32,147 nt of DNA from Prolixibacteraceae bacterium (GCA_028377305.1 JAONJW010000030.1:1-32147), one strand, 5' to 3'; counted from the stretch's first letter, positions 10,401 through 19,913 are shown. The notes: a model not told the origin generated them from the letters alone. Numbers and translations: made by a program.

Positions 10401-13400
10401 ACTCAATTACCTAGTAATGGTAAACTACTACTAAATCAGGTTCCTGTCATATTAAACCAAGAAATTGATAGAGAAAAAATATCACAACTCTTCTACACCC
10501 CTATGCCAAATCAATCAGGAAGTAATTTTGATCTATTCTCTTTCCAATCAAACGATGGTGTGAACTACAGCCCATCTTATGACGTCTCGATAGATGTTAC
10601 ATCTGTTTTAGACGGCGTAGAGCTCGGGTTTATTCATGCGCTTCGTTTTACGGGGAGTGGTCATGTAGAGGTACCATATTTCCAGAACATACCTACGAAC
10701 TGCACACTCGAATTTATGGTCAAGCCAATTGGTGAAAATAGCGAACAAGTCATCATCAGTTCACTGGACGACCATACAGGACTTGAATTTGGTATTAATG
10801 CAAGTAACCAGTGGGTTATTAAAACAGGAAATGGAACCACAACAACAACACAAACATTAACACCTATAACAACCTTAAACCAATGGGTTAAAATCATGAT
10901 TGTAACCGGAACCAATGCACAAATTGCAATCATCGAAGATATGGAAAACATCCATACAGAAAGTATTGGATCTATTATCAAAAGCAGTAGTCCAACCATG
11001 ATTATCGGACGCAACAATACTGCAAACAACTACTTCCAAGGAGCTATAGATGAGATGGTCATATGGAATGATATACGAACCGTAGATCAAGCCAAAGATA
11101 TATATGCAGAGATAAAATACACCACTCCTAATATCCTCGGATATTGGAATTTCAATGCCATAGAATCAACCATCGTAAAAGATCAGATAGGTACACATAA
11201 TGGATACATCCAGGGCAACTTATACTTTGAAAGCACAGGTGAGGTTGTGTTTAATCAGGGACAAGAAGAGACTTTGAAAACTGTGTCAATCAAAGTAACC
11301 GACTGGGATAACTTAGCAACACCAATTGAAGTCGTTTCAACCCAAGGAGGAACAACGACTACTGGGGCATCCTATCAACTAAATTTCACCCCTACAACCA
11401 ATTTTACAGGCGTAGCAGAGATCACATATCAACTGACTGGCTCCTCTAACCAGAAGGCAACCCACTATATCCATGTGAACAATGTGGATGATGCACCCGT
11501 TGCAATACCTCAGAGCATTCATGTCGAGAATGATGGTATGGCAAACATCACAGTGGATAGATTTACCGACAACTACTCGGATGCCGATAGCGATAATTTG
11601 GAAAAGATTATTATCACCTCAATACCTGATCCAACTCACGGAACACTAACACATAATTCAGTAGCCGTTACAGCCAATCAACAGATTACAATAGATGACC
11701 TAACCACTCATGGGCTGTTATTCACAAAAGTCGACGGGTTTGAAGGCACTGCGATCTTTAACTGGAATGCTGAAGCAAATGGCAACATATCTCAAACTCC
11801 TGCATATGTTAATCTAAAAGTGAATCCTCAAATATCAACTCTAGTCATAATAAACAATACATTAGAAATACGTGAAGACGAACCTTCCCCTTTAACCCAG
11901 AATGTCTTTACCAGTGCCATAGCCAATGGAGAGAACATTACCCACATTGCACTCTTATCTTCTCCTGAAAATGGTTATTTTACCAAAGATGGTAGTGTAT
12001 TAAATACTCCAGTGGAGCTTGATTACACCACATTAGACACACAGAACATCTCTATCCATTTCAACAACAATTGGAATGGAAACGATAGCTTCCATTGGGA
12101 TGTCAAAGATCATGCCGGATACACAGACGGATCGGCCTCAACTATAGTAACGGTGATACCAATAAATGACGCACCAATCATTACTGATTTTATACTCGAA
12201 ACAACGGAGGATGAAACACTGATTCTCCACACCCATATCTTTAAGATTGAATACGTCGATATCGAGAATGATGATGCTAAATTTGTTAACATAGAGACTC
12301 TACCTCTTCGTGGAGAACTATATTACCATAATGTTGCAATAAAGGACAATGATCTTCCTCTTAGAATTGAAGTGCTGCAAACAGAAGAATTAGTTTATCA
12401 ACCAAACCAAAACATAACAATTAATGATACAATTAAATTTACTGTGGAAGACACTCATTTATCTCAGAGTAACCTCGCAAATCTAGTGATCGATATCAAA
12501 GCCGTAAACGATCCTCCCCTAGGTAACGATCTATCCATTACCTTTGATGAAGATCAGATATACACATTTGATCCAATGTCATTCCAAACGATCTATTCAG
12601 ATGTCGAAGGAGATGCACTAAAGTCGATATCCATTGTTACACTACCTCTTTTAGGAACACTTACATATGATGACCAGACCGTCACATCCATGATACTTCC
12701 TTTTGAGATCATGTCCAGTGATATAACAAAACTTAGATTCATCCCGACACCTAATGGTTTTGGTACTCCTTATGCATCTTTCCAATATAAGATGACAGAT
12801 GTGAATGAAGGAATCAATGGTGCATATACAATAGTGGTTAGTGTCAATGAAATACAAGATCTTCCATCAGTAGATAGTAACATACAAATCACACTAAATG
12901 AAGATCAATCGTATATATTCAACAGCTCACTATTTGAACAGGTCTTTACCGATAATGATAATCAATTACTACAAAAAGTAAAGATTAAGACACTACCAAC
13001 GCAAGGTACATTAGTATATGATGGGACAGTTATTACATCTGAAACAATAATCAATATTACAGATATAAATAGATTAAGCTTCCATCCTGCGGACAATGAC
13101 AATGGACAAGGAAAAACTCTCTTTACCTTTAGTTTAATCAACGACCAAGGTCTTGAAAGTGATAATACGGGGCAATGTTTGGCAGACATATATGCTGTTA
13201 ACGATGCTCCTGTAGTGAATGATGGTGGTGCGTGGAGTGCTACAGAAGGAAGTGCCTTTACGCATACAATTGATGTAGAAGATTATGATCAAGATCCATT
13301 AACCTACACTTTAGTATCGGGACCAGCTGGAATGACTGTCAATAGTCAAGGTGTAGTATCATGGGATGTCAACATGGAAAGCAATGAAGTTACAGGCATT

Positions 13401-16400
13401 AAAATTACCATTTCGGATGGAAGAGAGAGTGTGACGCTGAATGCATCAATCCAAATCCAGAATGTAAATAATAAGAAACCTGTGATTAACACAACTTCGT
13501 TTACATTACCTATTAAAGGATTAGGGACAAGTTATACTATATCCTTCACTGCAACAGATGCAGATTATGGAAGTACTACGTTTAGTGACTGGACTATTAC
13601 AGGATTAGAGGATAAAGATAGCGATGGCACACTCCCATTTAATATTAACCCATCCACGGGTGTCCTCTCTATTAATGATTATGATGAGCTATTTAAATAT
13701 GGTAATTTCCAATATGCTTTTTTTGCAACAGTAAGTGATGGACTAAATACAAGCGAATCAACAGCAATTACCATCGATATTCAAGACAATAGAGACGAAC
13801 AGAACGTGAGTGGTTTGATCAACAATACACCGTTTACGACAGATAAAATAAATCAACCACAATTAACAACTGAAGGAAAATATCTGATCTATAGCAGTGA
13901 AACACCTGATGTAGCAAGCATAATAAATAGCTACCAAGTGAAGATCCATAAAGCAGGGAGTACAAATATAACTGTCACCCAGGCGGGTGATAACAGTTAT
14001 AAACCGTACAATGAAACATTCGAATTTGTTGTTTCCAAAGCACCTCTTACCATTACAGCCAAAGATGTAAGTAGAGTATATGGTGTGGAAAATCCAGAAT
14101 TCACATATGAACTGACTGGTGTAAAGAGTGGTGATACGGAGGTATTTATGTCTGAACCAACCTTCACAACGACAGCCACTAGTGAGAGTAATGCTGGAAT
14201 TTATAACATAGATGTGATGAATGCCACCACACCAAATTATAATCCAACTTATGTATCAGGTACTTTAACCATTAACAAAGCGCCATGGAATGACTCATGG
14301 GCGAACAAGAAGAATGAACTTACTATTGGTGAACAGATCGAAGTCCTTCTAACAAAGAATACAAACTTTAGCATGGAATCATCTCTGCCAGGAATAATTG
14401 AAGTCTCAACACATCAACTCATTGCCAAAGCAAATGGGACATCGGTGATTTCGATACATATTCCATCAGATTTGAACCATACTGCTCAAACAATCATGGA
14501 AGCGGTTACTGTTCGAACGCCTGTTAACAATGGGCCAACGGTATCCACAAGTTCCGAAACGATGAACTTAAAGAACCTCACAAGCACTCAAACGATCACC
14601 TTAAGTGCTGTGGACCCTGACACCGATCCTAGTAACCTTCAAGGTTGGGTGTTAAGATACCTCAATGACAAAGACGGTGATGGCACTTTAGCCTTTGCTA
14701 TCAATAGTAATACAGGTAAGTTAAGTATCTCTGATTACGATGAACTATTCGAATTTGAATCACACGATTACAATATGCAAGTCAGAGTAAGTGATGGAGA
14801 TAGTTATAGTGATTGGAAAGATCTTGTGATTCACATCAAAGATAATCGAGATACCCAAACCGTTACAGGAACATATATCAAAGGAGCTACTTATGCAACG
14901 GCTACAATACAAGAGGTCACAAAAACAGATCAAGATGTAGCCTTAGCATATGAAAGTAGCAATCCATCGGTCTCTATCGTCAACGGCGATAAACTGAATG
15001 TGATAGGTGTTGGATCCTCGACCATTACTGTATACAACGATGGAGACAATCAATACAAGCCTTATAACCACACTTTTACCCTCACGGTAACCAAAGCACC
15101 AATAGCTGTGAAAGCGGAAGATAAGAGACGCGTTTATGGGCAAGAGAATCCAACATTTACATATACGGTTACAGGGCAGAGAACAGGGGATAATAATATA
15201 TTCACTTTCGTCCCAACGGTGAGTAGTATAGCAAATGAGACAAGTGATGTGGGGGCTTACGCTATTGAAATCACGGGAATAGAAAACGAAAACTATAGTG
15301 CAGTATATACTGATGGAAGGTTGTCTATTGAAAAAGCAGTATCTGACATTACATGGTCCAATCAAACGGATGAGTTGTCAGTGGGTGACTTTATTGATAT
15401 CGCTATTTCTGAGATAAGAACCTTTACGGTAAGAAGTAGCAATGAAGAGGTTCTCAGTGTGGATAATTCGAGAATTACAGCCATTAAAGCAGGAAATGCT
15501 ATCATAACGGTGAGTGTCATTGAGGATCAAAACCATATGAACAAGACGATATTACAGAATATCGTAGTGGTGAATAACAAACCATCGGTAATAACCTCAT
15601 CTAAAACAATCAATCTAAAAGATTTGGTAGAGAGTGATATTATCCAATTAGAGGCTGATTCAGATATTCCAATCATAACTTGGGGGATGAGATATTTGAG
15701 TGATAAAGACAATAATGGAACCCCTCCATTTACTATTAATAGCACCAATGGAATATTATCTATCTCTGACTATAATGAGTTGTTTAAGTTCGGAACACAT
15801 ACCTATATATTACAAGCAAGAGTATATGACGGGAATATGTATAGCGAATGGAAAGATATCGCGATAAATATTGACGACAACAGAGATACCCAAACCGTTA
15901 CGGGAACATATATCAAAGGAGCTACTTATGCAACAGCTACAATACAAGAGGTCACAAAAACAGATCAAGATGTAGCCTTAGCATATGAAAGTAGCAATCC
16001 ATCGGTCTCTATCGTCAACGGCGATAAACTGAATGTGATAGGCGTTGGATCTTCTACCATTACGGTATACAACGATGGTGACAATCAATACAAGCCTTAT
16101 AACCACACTTTTACTCTCACGGTAACCAAAGCACCAATAACTGTGACTGCGGAAGACAAAAGCCGTCTTTATGGACAAGAGAATCCTGAATTCACCTATT
16201 CTGTCTCAGGACAAAGAACAGGAGATAATAACATATTCTCTACCGCCCCAACGATGAGTAGTATAGCAAATGAGACAAGTGATGTGGGTGACTATGATAT
16301 AGTCATCACAGGAGGAGTATCAGAACACTACTCACCTACTTATGCATCGGGATTGTTGTCGATAACCAAAGCTGTAAGAGATGTTTCGTGGACCAACGCC

Positions 16401-17900
16401 CCATCTACAATGAATGTAGGAGATATAGTAACCGTTATCCTTTCGGAAGATATCGTATTTACACTTTCAAGTGATAATAGCTCTATACTGAAAGTCGTGG
16501 GCAAAACAGTGGAAGCACTATTGCCAGGATCGGCAGAGATTACAGTTCTTATACCTGAGGATGTTAACCATACACAACAGGCAATAAAAAGAACTATTGT
16601 TGTAGACGGTAGCAAACCAATTGTGTTGAAAAGAGAACAAGATATCTATCTGAAAGGTCTCGTTGCCTCGTTCACATTCCAGATGACCGCAACAGTACCA
16701 AATGTGGATAACGCTATTGTCGACGCTTGGGAACTACGAAATGTAGTCGATTATGACCAAAATGGAGAAAAGGCATTCGCTATTGGAAACACGGGGATAG
16801 TATCCATTACAGATATCGATGAGCTAATGAAAGGAGATTCTAGAGTATACAACACCGAAGTAAGAGCAGCTTATGATGGGCAATACTGTGAATGGACTCC
16901 TCTTCAAATACGTATTATTGAGAATCGTGACATCCAGAACGTAACCGAAGAATATATTAACAGTGTTACATTTACGGAAACGGAAGTGGTACAAGCATCT
17001 ATAACAAATATGGGCAAAACGCTTAGCTATAGAAGTTCAAACGAAGCGGTCGTAACAGTGTCACAAAACACACTCACCATACATCAGGTTGGAACATCCA
17101 CCATATATGTAGATCAAGAAGGAGACAATCAAGTTCAACCTCTTCACGAGCAGTTTATATTCACCGTAGAAAAAGCACCAATTATTGTAGAAGCCTCAAG
17201 TTATTCTAGAGTTTATATGGAAGAGAACCCAGTATGGGACTATAACGTGACAGGTGCTAGAGAGGAGGATGAACTCGTATTTGAAGTCGAACCAATGATC
17301 ACAAGCGCCACCACAACAGAAAGCGACTGTGGTGCCTATCCGATAGAGATTAGCGGCGGTATTTGTGCAAACTATACCCCTACCTATAAAAATGGGGTGT
17401 TAACAATTACCAAAGCACAATGGGGTATAACATGGATTAATGAGAAGCTTCAATTCAAGGTGGGTGAAACACTCGACATCTTGTTATCCAGTGAGGAAAA
17501 CTTCAGAACATCCACAAGTCATCCTCAAATACTACTTGCTGATGGAAAACATCTCGAAGCGAAAGCGGCAGGAATGTCTATGCTAAACATTGTTATTGCA
17601 GAGGATACAAACCACGAAGCACAGTATATTCAGAATGAGATCACGGTATCAGAAAGCACAGGTATATGGGATACGACAGATAAAATTACAATCTATCCGA
17701 ACCCAGCAAGTGAATTTGTTTATATCACAGGACTAGAAATAAAGGATAAGATTGTAGTGATTGCACCGAATGGAACAAAGATCAAGACAATAGTTGTCAA
17801 AGAGAAGCGTACCACTCTACCGGTACACGACTTAGAAGATGGTCTATATCTTATTCAGATCAATGATCAACATGTGTACAAAGTCATTGTGAAAAAATAG
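7419..17900 (+). CDS. Giant T9SS-secreted multidomain surface protein (cadherin-like, LamG, Big2, MBG repeats)
   Basis: 3493 residues. A signal peptide (1-19, ending SLAQ) is followed by a beta-rich N-terminal domain (~20-190), an FN3-like domain (~195-285) and a choice-of-anchor/HYDIN-like domain (~290-415). About eleven cadherin/CSPG-like repeats (~515-1925) follow, each closing with a VNDxP- or VDDxP-type linker. They are interrupted at ~1070-1268 by a LamG/concanavalin-A-like domain (FTGSGHVEVPYF to GAIDEMVIWND). A putative-Ig domain (~1925-2015) leads into four ~345-residue supermodules starting near 2016, 2370, 2718 and 3063. Each has a cadherin-like part, a Big2-like part and an MBG domain (RVYGxENPxF near 2207, 2558 and 2904; RVYMEENPVW near 3252). 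The C-terminus (~3416-3493, YPNPASEFV to YKVIVKK) is a type A T9SS sorting domain. No catalytic domain was recognised; adhesion or matrix formation is inferred. It lies 64 bp after the chitinase gene and ends at a terminator. Confidence 0.93.
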   Translation: MKKTLFLIALLITVFTSLAQTEETFTFEENNNAFASYFENEREISFQNHFEIHGSILDQIGVSSYHAVGNDGMSPISSKIGGFYMYYTNFYLKRFYIKVTNQDRTSIDNTKDIYLNGYHFSNIVFKYKIPKSAYNTDLNVNNGYTLIDLSTIAGLNLDNTILDEIIFEDQTKTAYIYIDDVVYTAQSYNDEVFPLMQMPEVSNVQTNSVDVSSEFIVAKPFNERGFVYSTTDETPTQDEGGTIIPVTEGNIFEAFTATLVNMDVDATYYVSAYVKTDDGTRYSFPISTMSGASSVMRLSSNGEDIFNNSTTTSTTNNTDMGSALVGGSISHSYTISNIGNETYDITSRPLMNREILDDVFDITEPIIFNSINASESEDFTISASSSSIGIFTNNIKAINGTNTDYTFPIKATFYDKPTFSGYTFYSYVEDSVEITVTVKPNFSPTSIQLNYGVTMSTQQNKQLSGTLFSESNSNTFVMRFPILSWGTNHYYKLTATNDGGETVSSLYFLSTPTLDPVITTNQTITLDEGATKVISNTELLLIDPNGQEVKFTLLSEPNHGDISRNGESLAINEYFTQSEINLGVVSYVHDGTHTSEDSIIVEISNNSVTLDPTTILFAINTVNDLPIGIPQSRIGEEGLPITFTTNHFTDNTFDEEQDALLKIKITTLPTSGSFQLGDDDITLNQEIPIAETANITYLNSIEGTNSFQWTAFTNAYAAQSTPVTMTISADATPPIITAWNLNITEDETTAIPSNIWTENYSDAIPLTKIAIITIEDGITIQLSGQDLTAPVEVLASDLENLQVIPDPNFNGVVTNRWDASDGNLYTDGDQQWTITIAPVDDLPTAGTINLYGTEDTEIAIESITLGSIYDDVDSDGLTHVLFDLTNSSGTLTLNGIDVATTPISVTDLDQLIYTPAPNMYGTEIDSIHYKVMNINGESFDNYPIYITLSEVDDPPTNQPFNISLREDDVFSFTFSQFNQNYNDIEQAIQSKIKITQLPSNGKLLLNQVPVILNQEIDREKISQLFYTPMPNQSGSNFDLFSFQSNDGVNYSPSYDVSIDVTSVLDGVELGFIHALRFTGSGHVEVPYFQNIPTNCTLEFMVKPIGENSEQVIISSLDDHTGLEFGINASNQWVIKTGNGTTTTTQTLTPITTLNQWVKIMIVTGTNAQIAIIEDMENIHTESIGSIIKSSSPTMIIGRNNTANNYFQGAIDEMVIWNDIRTVDQAKDIYAEIKYTTPNILGYWNFNAIESTIVKDQIGTHNGYIQGNLYFESTGEVVFNQGQEETLKTVSIKVTDWDNLATPIEVVSTQGGTTTTGASYQLNFTPTTNFTGVAEITYQLTGSSNQKATHYIHVNNVDDAPVAIPQSIHVENDGMANITVDRFTDNYSDADSDNLEKIIITSIPDPTHGTLTHNSVAVTANQQITIDDLTTHGLLFTKVDGFEGTAIFNWNAEANGNISQTPAYVNLKVNPQISTLVIINNTLEIREDEPSPLTQNVFTSAIANGENITHIALLSSPENGYFTKDGSVLNTPVELDYTTLDTQNISIHFNNNWNGNDSFHWDVKDHAGYTDGSASTIVTVIPINDAPIITDFILETTEDETLILHTHIFKIEYVDIENDDAKFVNIETLPLRGELYYHNVAIKDNDLPLRIEVLQTEELVYQPNQNITINDTIKFTVEDTHLSQSNLANLVIDIKAVNDPPLGNDLSITFDEDQIYTFDPMSFQTIYSDVEGDALKSISIVTLPLLGTLTYDDQTVTSMILPFEIMSSDITKLRFIPTPNGFGTPYASFQYKMTDVNEGINGAYTIVVSVNEIQDLPSVDSNIQITLNEDQSYIFNSSLFEQVFTDNDNQLLQKVKIKTLPTQGTLVYDGTVITSETIINITDINRLSFHPADNDNGQGKTLFTFSLINDQGLESDNTGQCLADIYAVNDAPVVNDGGAWSATEGSAFTHTIDVEDYDQDPLTYTLVSGPAGMTVNSQGVVSWDVNMESNEVTGIKITISDGRESVTLNASIQIQNVNNKKPVINTTSFTLPIKGLGTSYTISFTATDADYGSTTFSDWTITGLEDKDSDGTLPFNINPSTGVLSINDYDELFKYGNFQYAFFATVSDGLNTSESTAITIDIQDNRDEQNVSGLINNTPFTTDKINQPQLTTEGKYLIYSSETPDVASIINSYQVKIHKAGSTNITVTQAGDNSYKPYNETFEFVVSKAPLTITAKDVSRVYGVENPEFTYELTGVKSGDTEVFMSEPTFTTTATSESNAGIYNIDVMNATTPNYNPTYVSGTLTINKAPWNDSWANKKNELTIGEQIEVLLTKNTNFSMESSLPGIIEVSTHQLIAKANGTSVISIHIPSDLNHTAQTIMEAVTVRTPVNNGPTVSTSSETMNLKNLTSTQTITLSAVDPDTDPSNLQGWVLRYLNDKDGDGTLAFAINSNTGKLSISDYDELFEFESHDYNMQVRVSDGDSYSDWKDLVIHIKDNRDTQTVTGTYIKGATYATATIQEVTKTDQDVALAYESSNPSVSIVNGDKLNVIGVGSSTITVYNDGDNQYKPYNHTFTLTVTKAPIAVKAEDKRRVYGQENPTFTYTVTGQRTGDNNIFTFVPTVSSIANETSDVGAYAIEITGIENENYSAVYTDGRLSIEKAVSDITWSNQTDELSVGDFIDIAISEIRTFTVRSSNEEVLSVDNSRITAIKAGNAIITVSVIEDQNHMNKTILQNIVVVNNKPSVITSSKTINLKDLVESDIIQLEADSDIPIITWGMRYLSDKDNNGTPPFTINSTNGILSISDYNELFKFGTHTYILQARVYDGNMYSEWKDIAINIDDNRDTQTVTGTYIKGATYATATIQEVTKTDQDVALAYESSNPSVSIVNGDKLNVIGVGSSTITVYNDGDNQYKPYNHTFTLTVTKAPITVTAEDKSRLYGQENPEFTYSVSGQRTGDNNIFSTAPTMSSIANETSDVGDYDIVITGGVSEHYSPTYASGLLSITKAVRDVSWTNAPSTMNVGDIVTVILSEDIVFTLSSDNSSILKVVGKTVEALLPGSAEITVLIPEDVNHTQQAIKRTIVVDGSKPIVLKREQDIYLKGLVASFTFQMTATVPNVDNAIVDAWELRNVVDYDQNGEKAFAIGNTGIVSITDIDELMKGDSRVYNTEVRAAYDGQYCEWTPLQIRIIENRDIQNVTEEYINSVTFTETEVVQASITNMGKTLSYRSSNEAVVTVSQNTLTIHQVGTSTIYVDQEGDNQVQPLHEQFIFTVEKAPIIVEASSYSRVYMEENPVWDYNVTGAREEDELVFEVEPMITSATTTESDCGAYPIEISGGICANYTPTYKNGVLTITKAQWGITWINEKLQFKVGETLDILLSSEENFRTSTSHPQILLADGKHLEAKAAGMSMLNIVIAEDTNHEAQYIQNEITVSESTGIWDTTDKITIYPNPASEFVYITGLEIKDKIVVIAPNGTKIKTIVVKEKRTTLPVHDLEDGLYLIQINDQHVYKVIVKK
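14848..15104 (+). repeat. Intragenic near-identical repeat, copy 1
   Basis: 257 bp inside the giant gene, encoding DTQTVTGTYIKGATYA through TVTKAPI of supermodule 2. It matches 15883-16139 with 8 mismatches by hand alignment, all at third codon positions, so the encoded ~85 residues are identical. The offset is 1035 bp (345 codons), equal to the module length. Confidence 0.95.
15883..16139 (+). repeat. Intragenic near-identical repeat, copy 2
   Basis: Second copy of the 257-bp block at 14848-15104, in supermodule 3. Shorter matching patches continue downstream, such as the shared SSIANETSDVG stretch, while the surrounding parts of the two modules have diverged. The pattern suggests recent duplication or gene conversion limited to this block. 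Confidence 0.95.
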
Positions 17901-17915
17901 ATCTTATTGTAAAAG

Positions 17916-17950
17916 AAAAAGAGGGTTCGCTACGGTGAATCCTTTTTTTT
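17916..17950 (+). terminator. Intrinsic terminator of the giant-protein gene
   Basis: The stem GGGTTC (17923-17928) pairs with GAATCC (17937-17942) with one G-U pair, around an 8-nt loop, and is followed by eight T residues. The A-rich 5' flank extends the pairing. It starts 16 bp after the stop codon. Confidence 0.75.
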
Positions 17951-18129
17951 GATACATTAGCAATATAAGTATATAGCCCATTTCATGATTTAAGGATACA
18001 TCTCATCTCACGATTTAATTGGTATTATATAGGCTATCGGAATAAGTATTTAAGATGATATTGATTGAATATGATGCCCATCTATAGCTGAAACATTAAC
18101 CACAGAATACAATCAAAGAATATAAACAC

Positions 18130-18939
18130 ATGTCATATCAAGAACAGAGAATATGCGTATGGTTTGAAAACGAACAGGCCCCACTAACACAGATCACTCA
18201 TGCTACATTATTGGCAGAAGTAATGCAGAAAGAGCTCTGTTTTTATCATATCTCACCCAACAACACCAACCACCCATCTATTGAGAAAGAGATGGAGAAG
18301 CAAAAAGCACTCATCTTAGATAAAGATCCAATACAACGGGTCACCATTGATGTATCTTGTGGTGAATACGATAAGATGTTGATCGAAAAGATCGAGGCGC
18401 TAGATCTCCTTCTATTTATCTTTGACAAACAGAGAGATCATAAAAAATTACAGTCACTCGGAGAGAGTGCCATACCATATCTTTTCACAGACGAACAGGT
18501 AGATATCCACACCATCTTTAAAGATATTATCTTCCCTATAGGCTACATGAAAAGAGCAAAAGATTCTGCACTTTGGGCCTCATATATCGCAAGATATAAC
18601 CAAACGAACGTCACCATACTTAGAGCCAACGACAGTGACGAAAAAGACAAGAAATTAATTGATGCACACCTCTACTCCATTGAGAACCTATTTGATAAAT
18701 TCAAATTCCCATACGAGATAGAACCTTTTCCTCACGCTTCATGGAGCCTTACAAGCGCAACTTATAAGAGAGCACAAAAGAGCGACCACGGACTCATCAT
18801 TATGGCACTATCGCTAGACAATGATTTTATCACCAAACTTATTCCTGGCTATTATAAAAAGCACATTAAAAAATCGAAGAATCGCGCGCTACTACTCATC
18901 AACTCGAAAAGAGATCTATATACGATGTGTGGAGGATAA
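18130..18939 (+). CDS. UspA-like tandem-domain protein
   Basis: 269 residues, no signal peptide or membrane segment, so cytoplasmic. The layout fits two universal-stress-protein-like alpha/beta domains. The first half starts ICVWFENEQAPL with a helix containing ATLLAEVMQKELCFYHI. The second half restarts at ~133 with IIFPIGYMKRAKDSALWASYIARY and a following NVTILRAND strand, as in USP folds. It ends in LLLINSKRDLYTMCGG, like the C-termini of other Bacteroidota USP proteins I recall. A clear GxxGx9G ATP-binding signature is absent, so it may be a non-nucleotide-binding type. It appears monocistronic. A diverged USP is the best guess; function is otherwise unknown. Confidence 0.55.
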   Translation: MSYQEQRICVWFENEQAPLTQITHATLLAEVMQKELCFYHISPNNTNHPSIEKEMEKQKALILDKDPIQRVTIDVSCGEYDKMLIEKIEALDLLLFIFDKQRDHKKLQSLGESAIPYLFTDEQVDIHTIFKDIIFPIGYMKRAKDSALWASYIARYNQTNVTILRANDSDEKDKKLIDAHLYSIENLFDKFKFPYEIEPFPHASWSLTSATYKRAQKSDHGLIIMALSLDNDFITKLIPGYYKKHIKKSKNRALLLINSKRDLYTMCGG

Positions 18940-18979
18940 ATAGTGCAAGGATAAAACCTATGGAATAGGATACAAATTA

Positions 18980-19010
18980 AAATGCGGATAAATTGAATTT
19001 ATCCGCATTT
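18980..19010. terminator. Bidirectional terminator between convergent genes
   Basis: A perfect 14-bp inverted repeat (18980-18993 with 18997-19010) around a 3-nt TGA loop, with core ATGCGGATAAAT. The arms begin and end in A and T runs. It lies between the 3' ends of the UspA-like gene (+) and the DEAD-box-like gene (-), so it can serve both. Confidence 0.8.
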
Positions 19011-19044
19011 CATATCTAAAGCTCATAAAATAGCTCCTTATAAT

Positions 19045-19671
19045 CTAATCAATAGGCTCCTCCACTTCAATGATTCGTGGTCCTTTCATCACCCTCTCCT
19101 CGAAAATCTCTAAAGATTCATGCCAATTCGTATAAGTAACAATATGCTGTACTTTCTCCAACATATTCTCTAGATGATACAACACAGGAACCTCTGTCGC
19201 CTTATCCATCTTGTCAAAATCATCCACAAATATGGTCTGGATCTTTGTCATTGGAATACCTGTACAGCTAATAAGCTCCATCAAACGCTTTGGTGTTACA
19301 ATAAGCAAATCAAGCCCCTCATAGATCATATCCTTCTGATATTGAAGAATACCCTGATCAAAGGCAGGAAAAACTCTTAGATTCGTTCTAAATGAAAGTT
19401 TCTTGAATAGCTCTTCCATTTCGAATGCTTTCTCTCTTGAAGAAACCACGATAATAGCTCTCGGAGCCTCCTCTACTGGGTTTTTCAATCGTTGTATTGC
19501 ACCCATCACAAGAGCCGTCGATTTTCCTGTTCCCTCTCCTGATCGTATAAGAGCATCTGCACCAGACTTGATGACTGACATCGCAAGTCCCTCTACCTCT
19601 CTAGGTTCTTTGTCATAACCTAAATCAATAATATTGTTTACAAGTTCTGGTATTAATTTCTTAAGCTTCAT
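19045..19671 (-). CDS. Stand-alone DEAD-box-like RecA domain protein
   Basis: 208 residues that correspond only to the first RecA-like lobe of an SF2 DEAD-box helicase. GEGTGKST (residues 45-52) is motif I, IIVVSS is motif Ia, LLIVTPKRLMEL carries motif Ib, and VDDFDKMD replaces the DEAD box. TYTNWH stands where SAT is expected. The second RecA lobe, with motifs IV-VI, is missing. There is no leftover sequence for it downstream: the frame stops 34 bp before a clean terminator, so this looks like a genuine short protein, not a fresh truncation. Without lobe 2 and with DDFD, ordinary helicase activity is doubtful; it could be an ATP-binding accessory or RNA-binding regulator. Possible RNA-related function is inference from fold only. 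Confidence 0.7.
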   Translation of the reverse strand: MKLKKLIPELVNNIIDLGYDKEPREVEGLAMSVIKSGADALIRSGEGTGKSTALVMGAIQRLKNPVEEAPRAIIVVSSREKAFEMEELFKKLSFRTNLRVFPAFDQGILQYQKDMIYEGLDLLIVTPKRLMELISCTGIPMTKIQTIFVDDFDKMDKATEVPVLYHLENMLEKVQHIVTYTNWHESLEIFEERVMKGPRIIEVEEPID

Positions 19672-19913
19672 ATATCGTATGTAATTTCTATTTTCCCAAA
19701 TTCATTCAACGTCACAAATCTACGCATTCTATTTATCCCTCTCAAATATCTTGGAATAATTCATTTCAATAAGAACCATTTGAATCCATTACGTGAACAA
19801 AACATCAATCCAACCCCAGTTTTGACCCTTGAACTATTATGTTTTATATTATTTTACTTTATTTGTACATTATTTACATTAAAACACACACATAACAAAC
19901 CGAACAAAATACA

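Noticed and set aside
14943..16178. Open minus-strand frames at 14943-15365 and 15978-16178 with similar translations to each other
   Set aside because: They are antisense shadows of the duplicated block in the giant gene; their similarity follows from the plus-strand repeat.
19045..19671. Pseudogene of a full-length DEAD-box helicase
   Set aside because: No remnant of the second lobe exists downstream; a terminator begins 34 bp after the stop, and the frame is intact.
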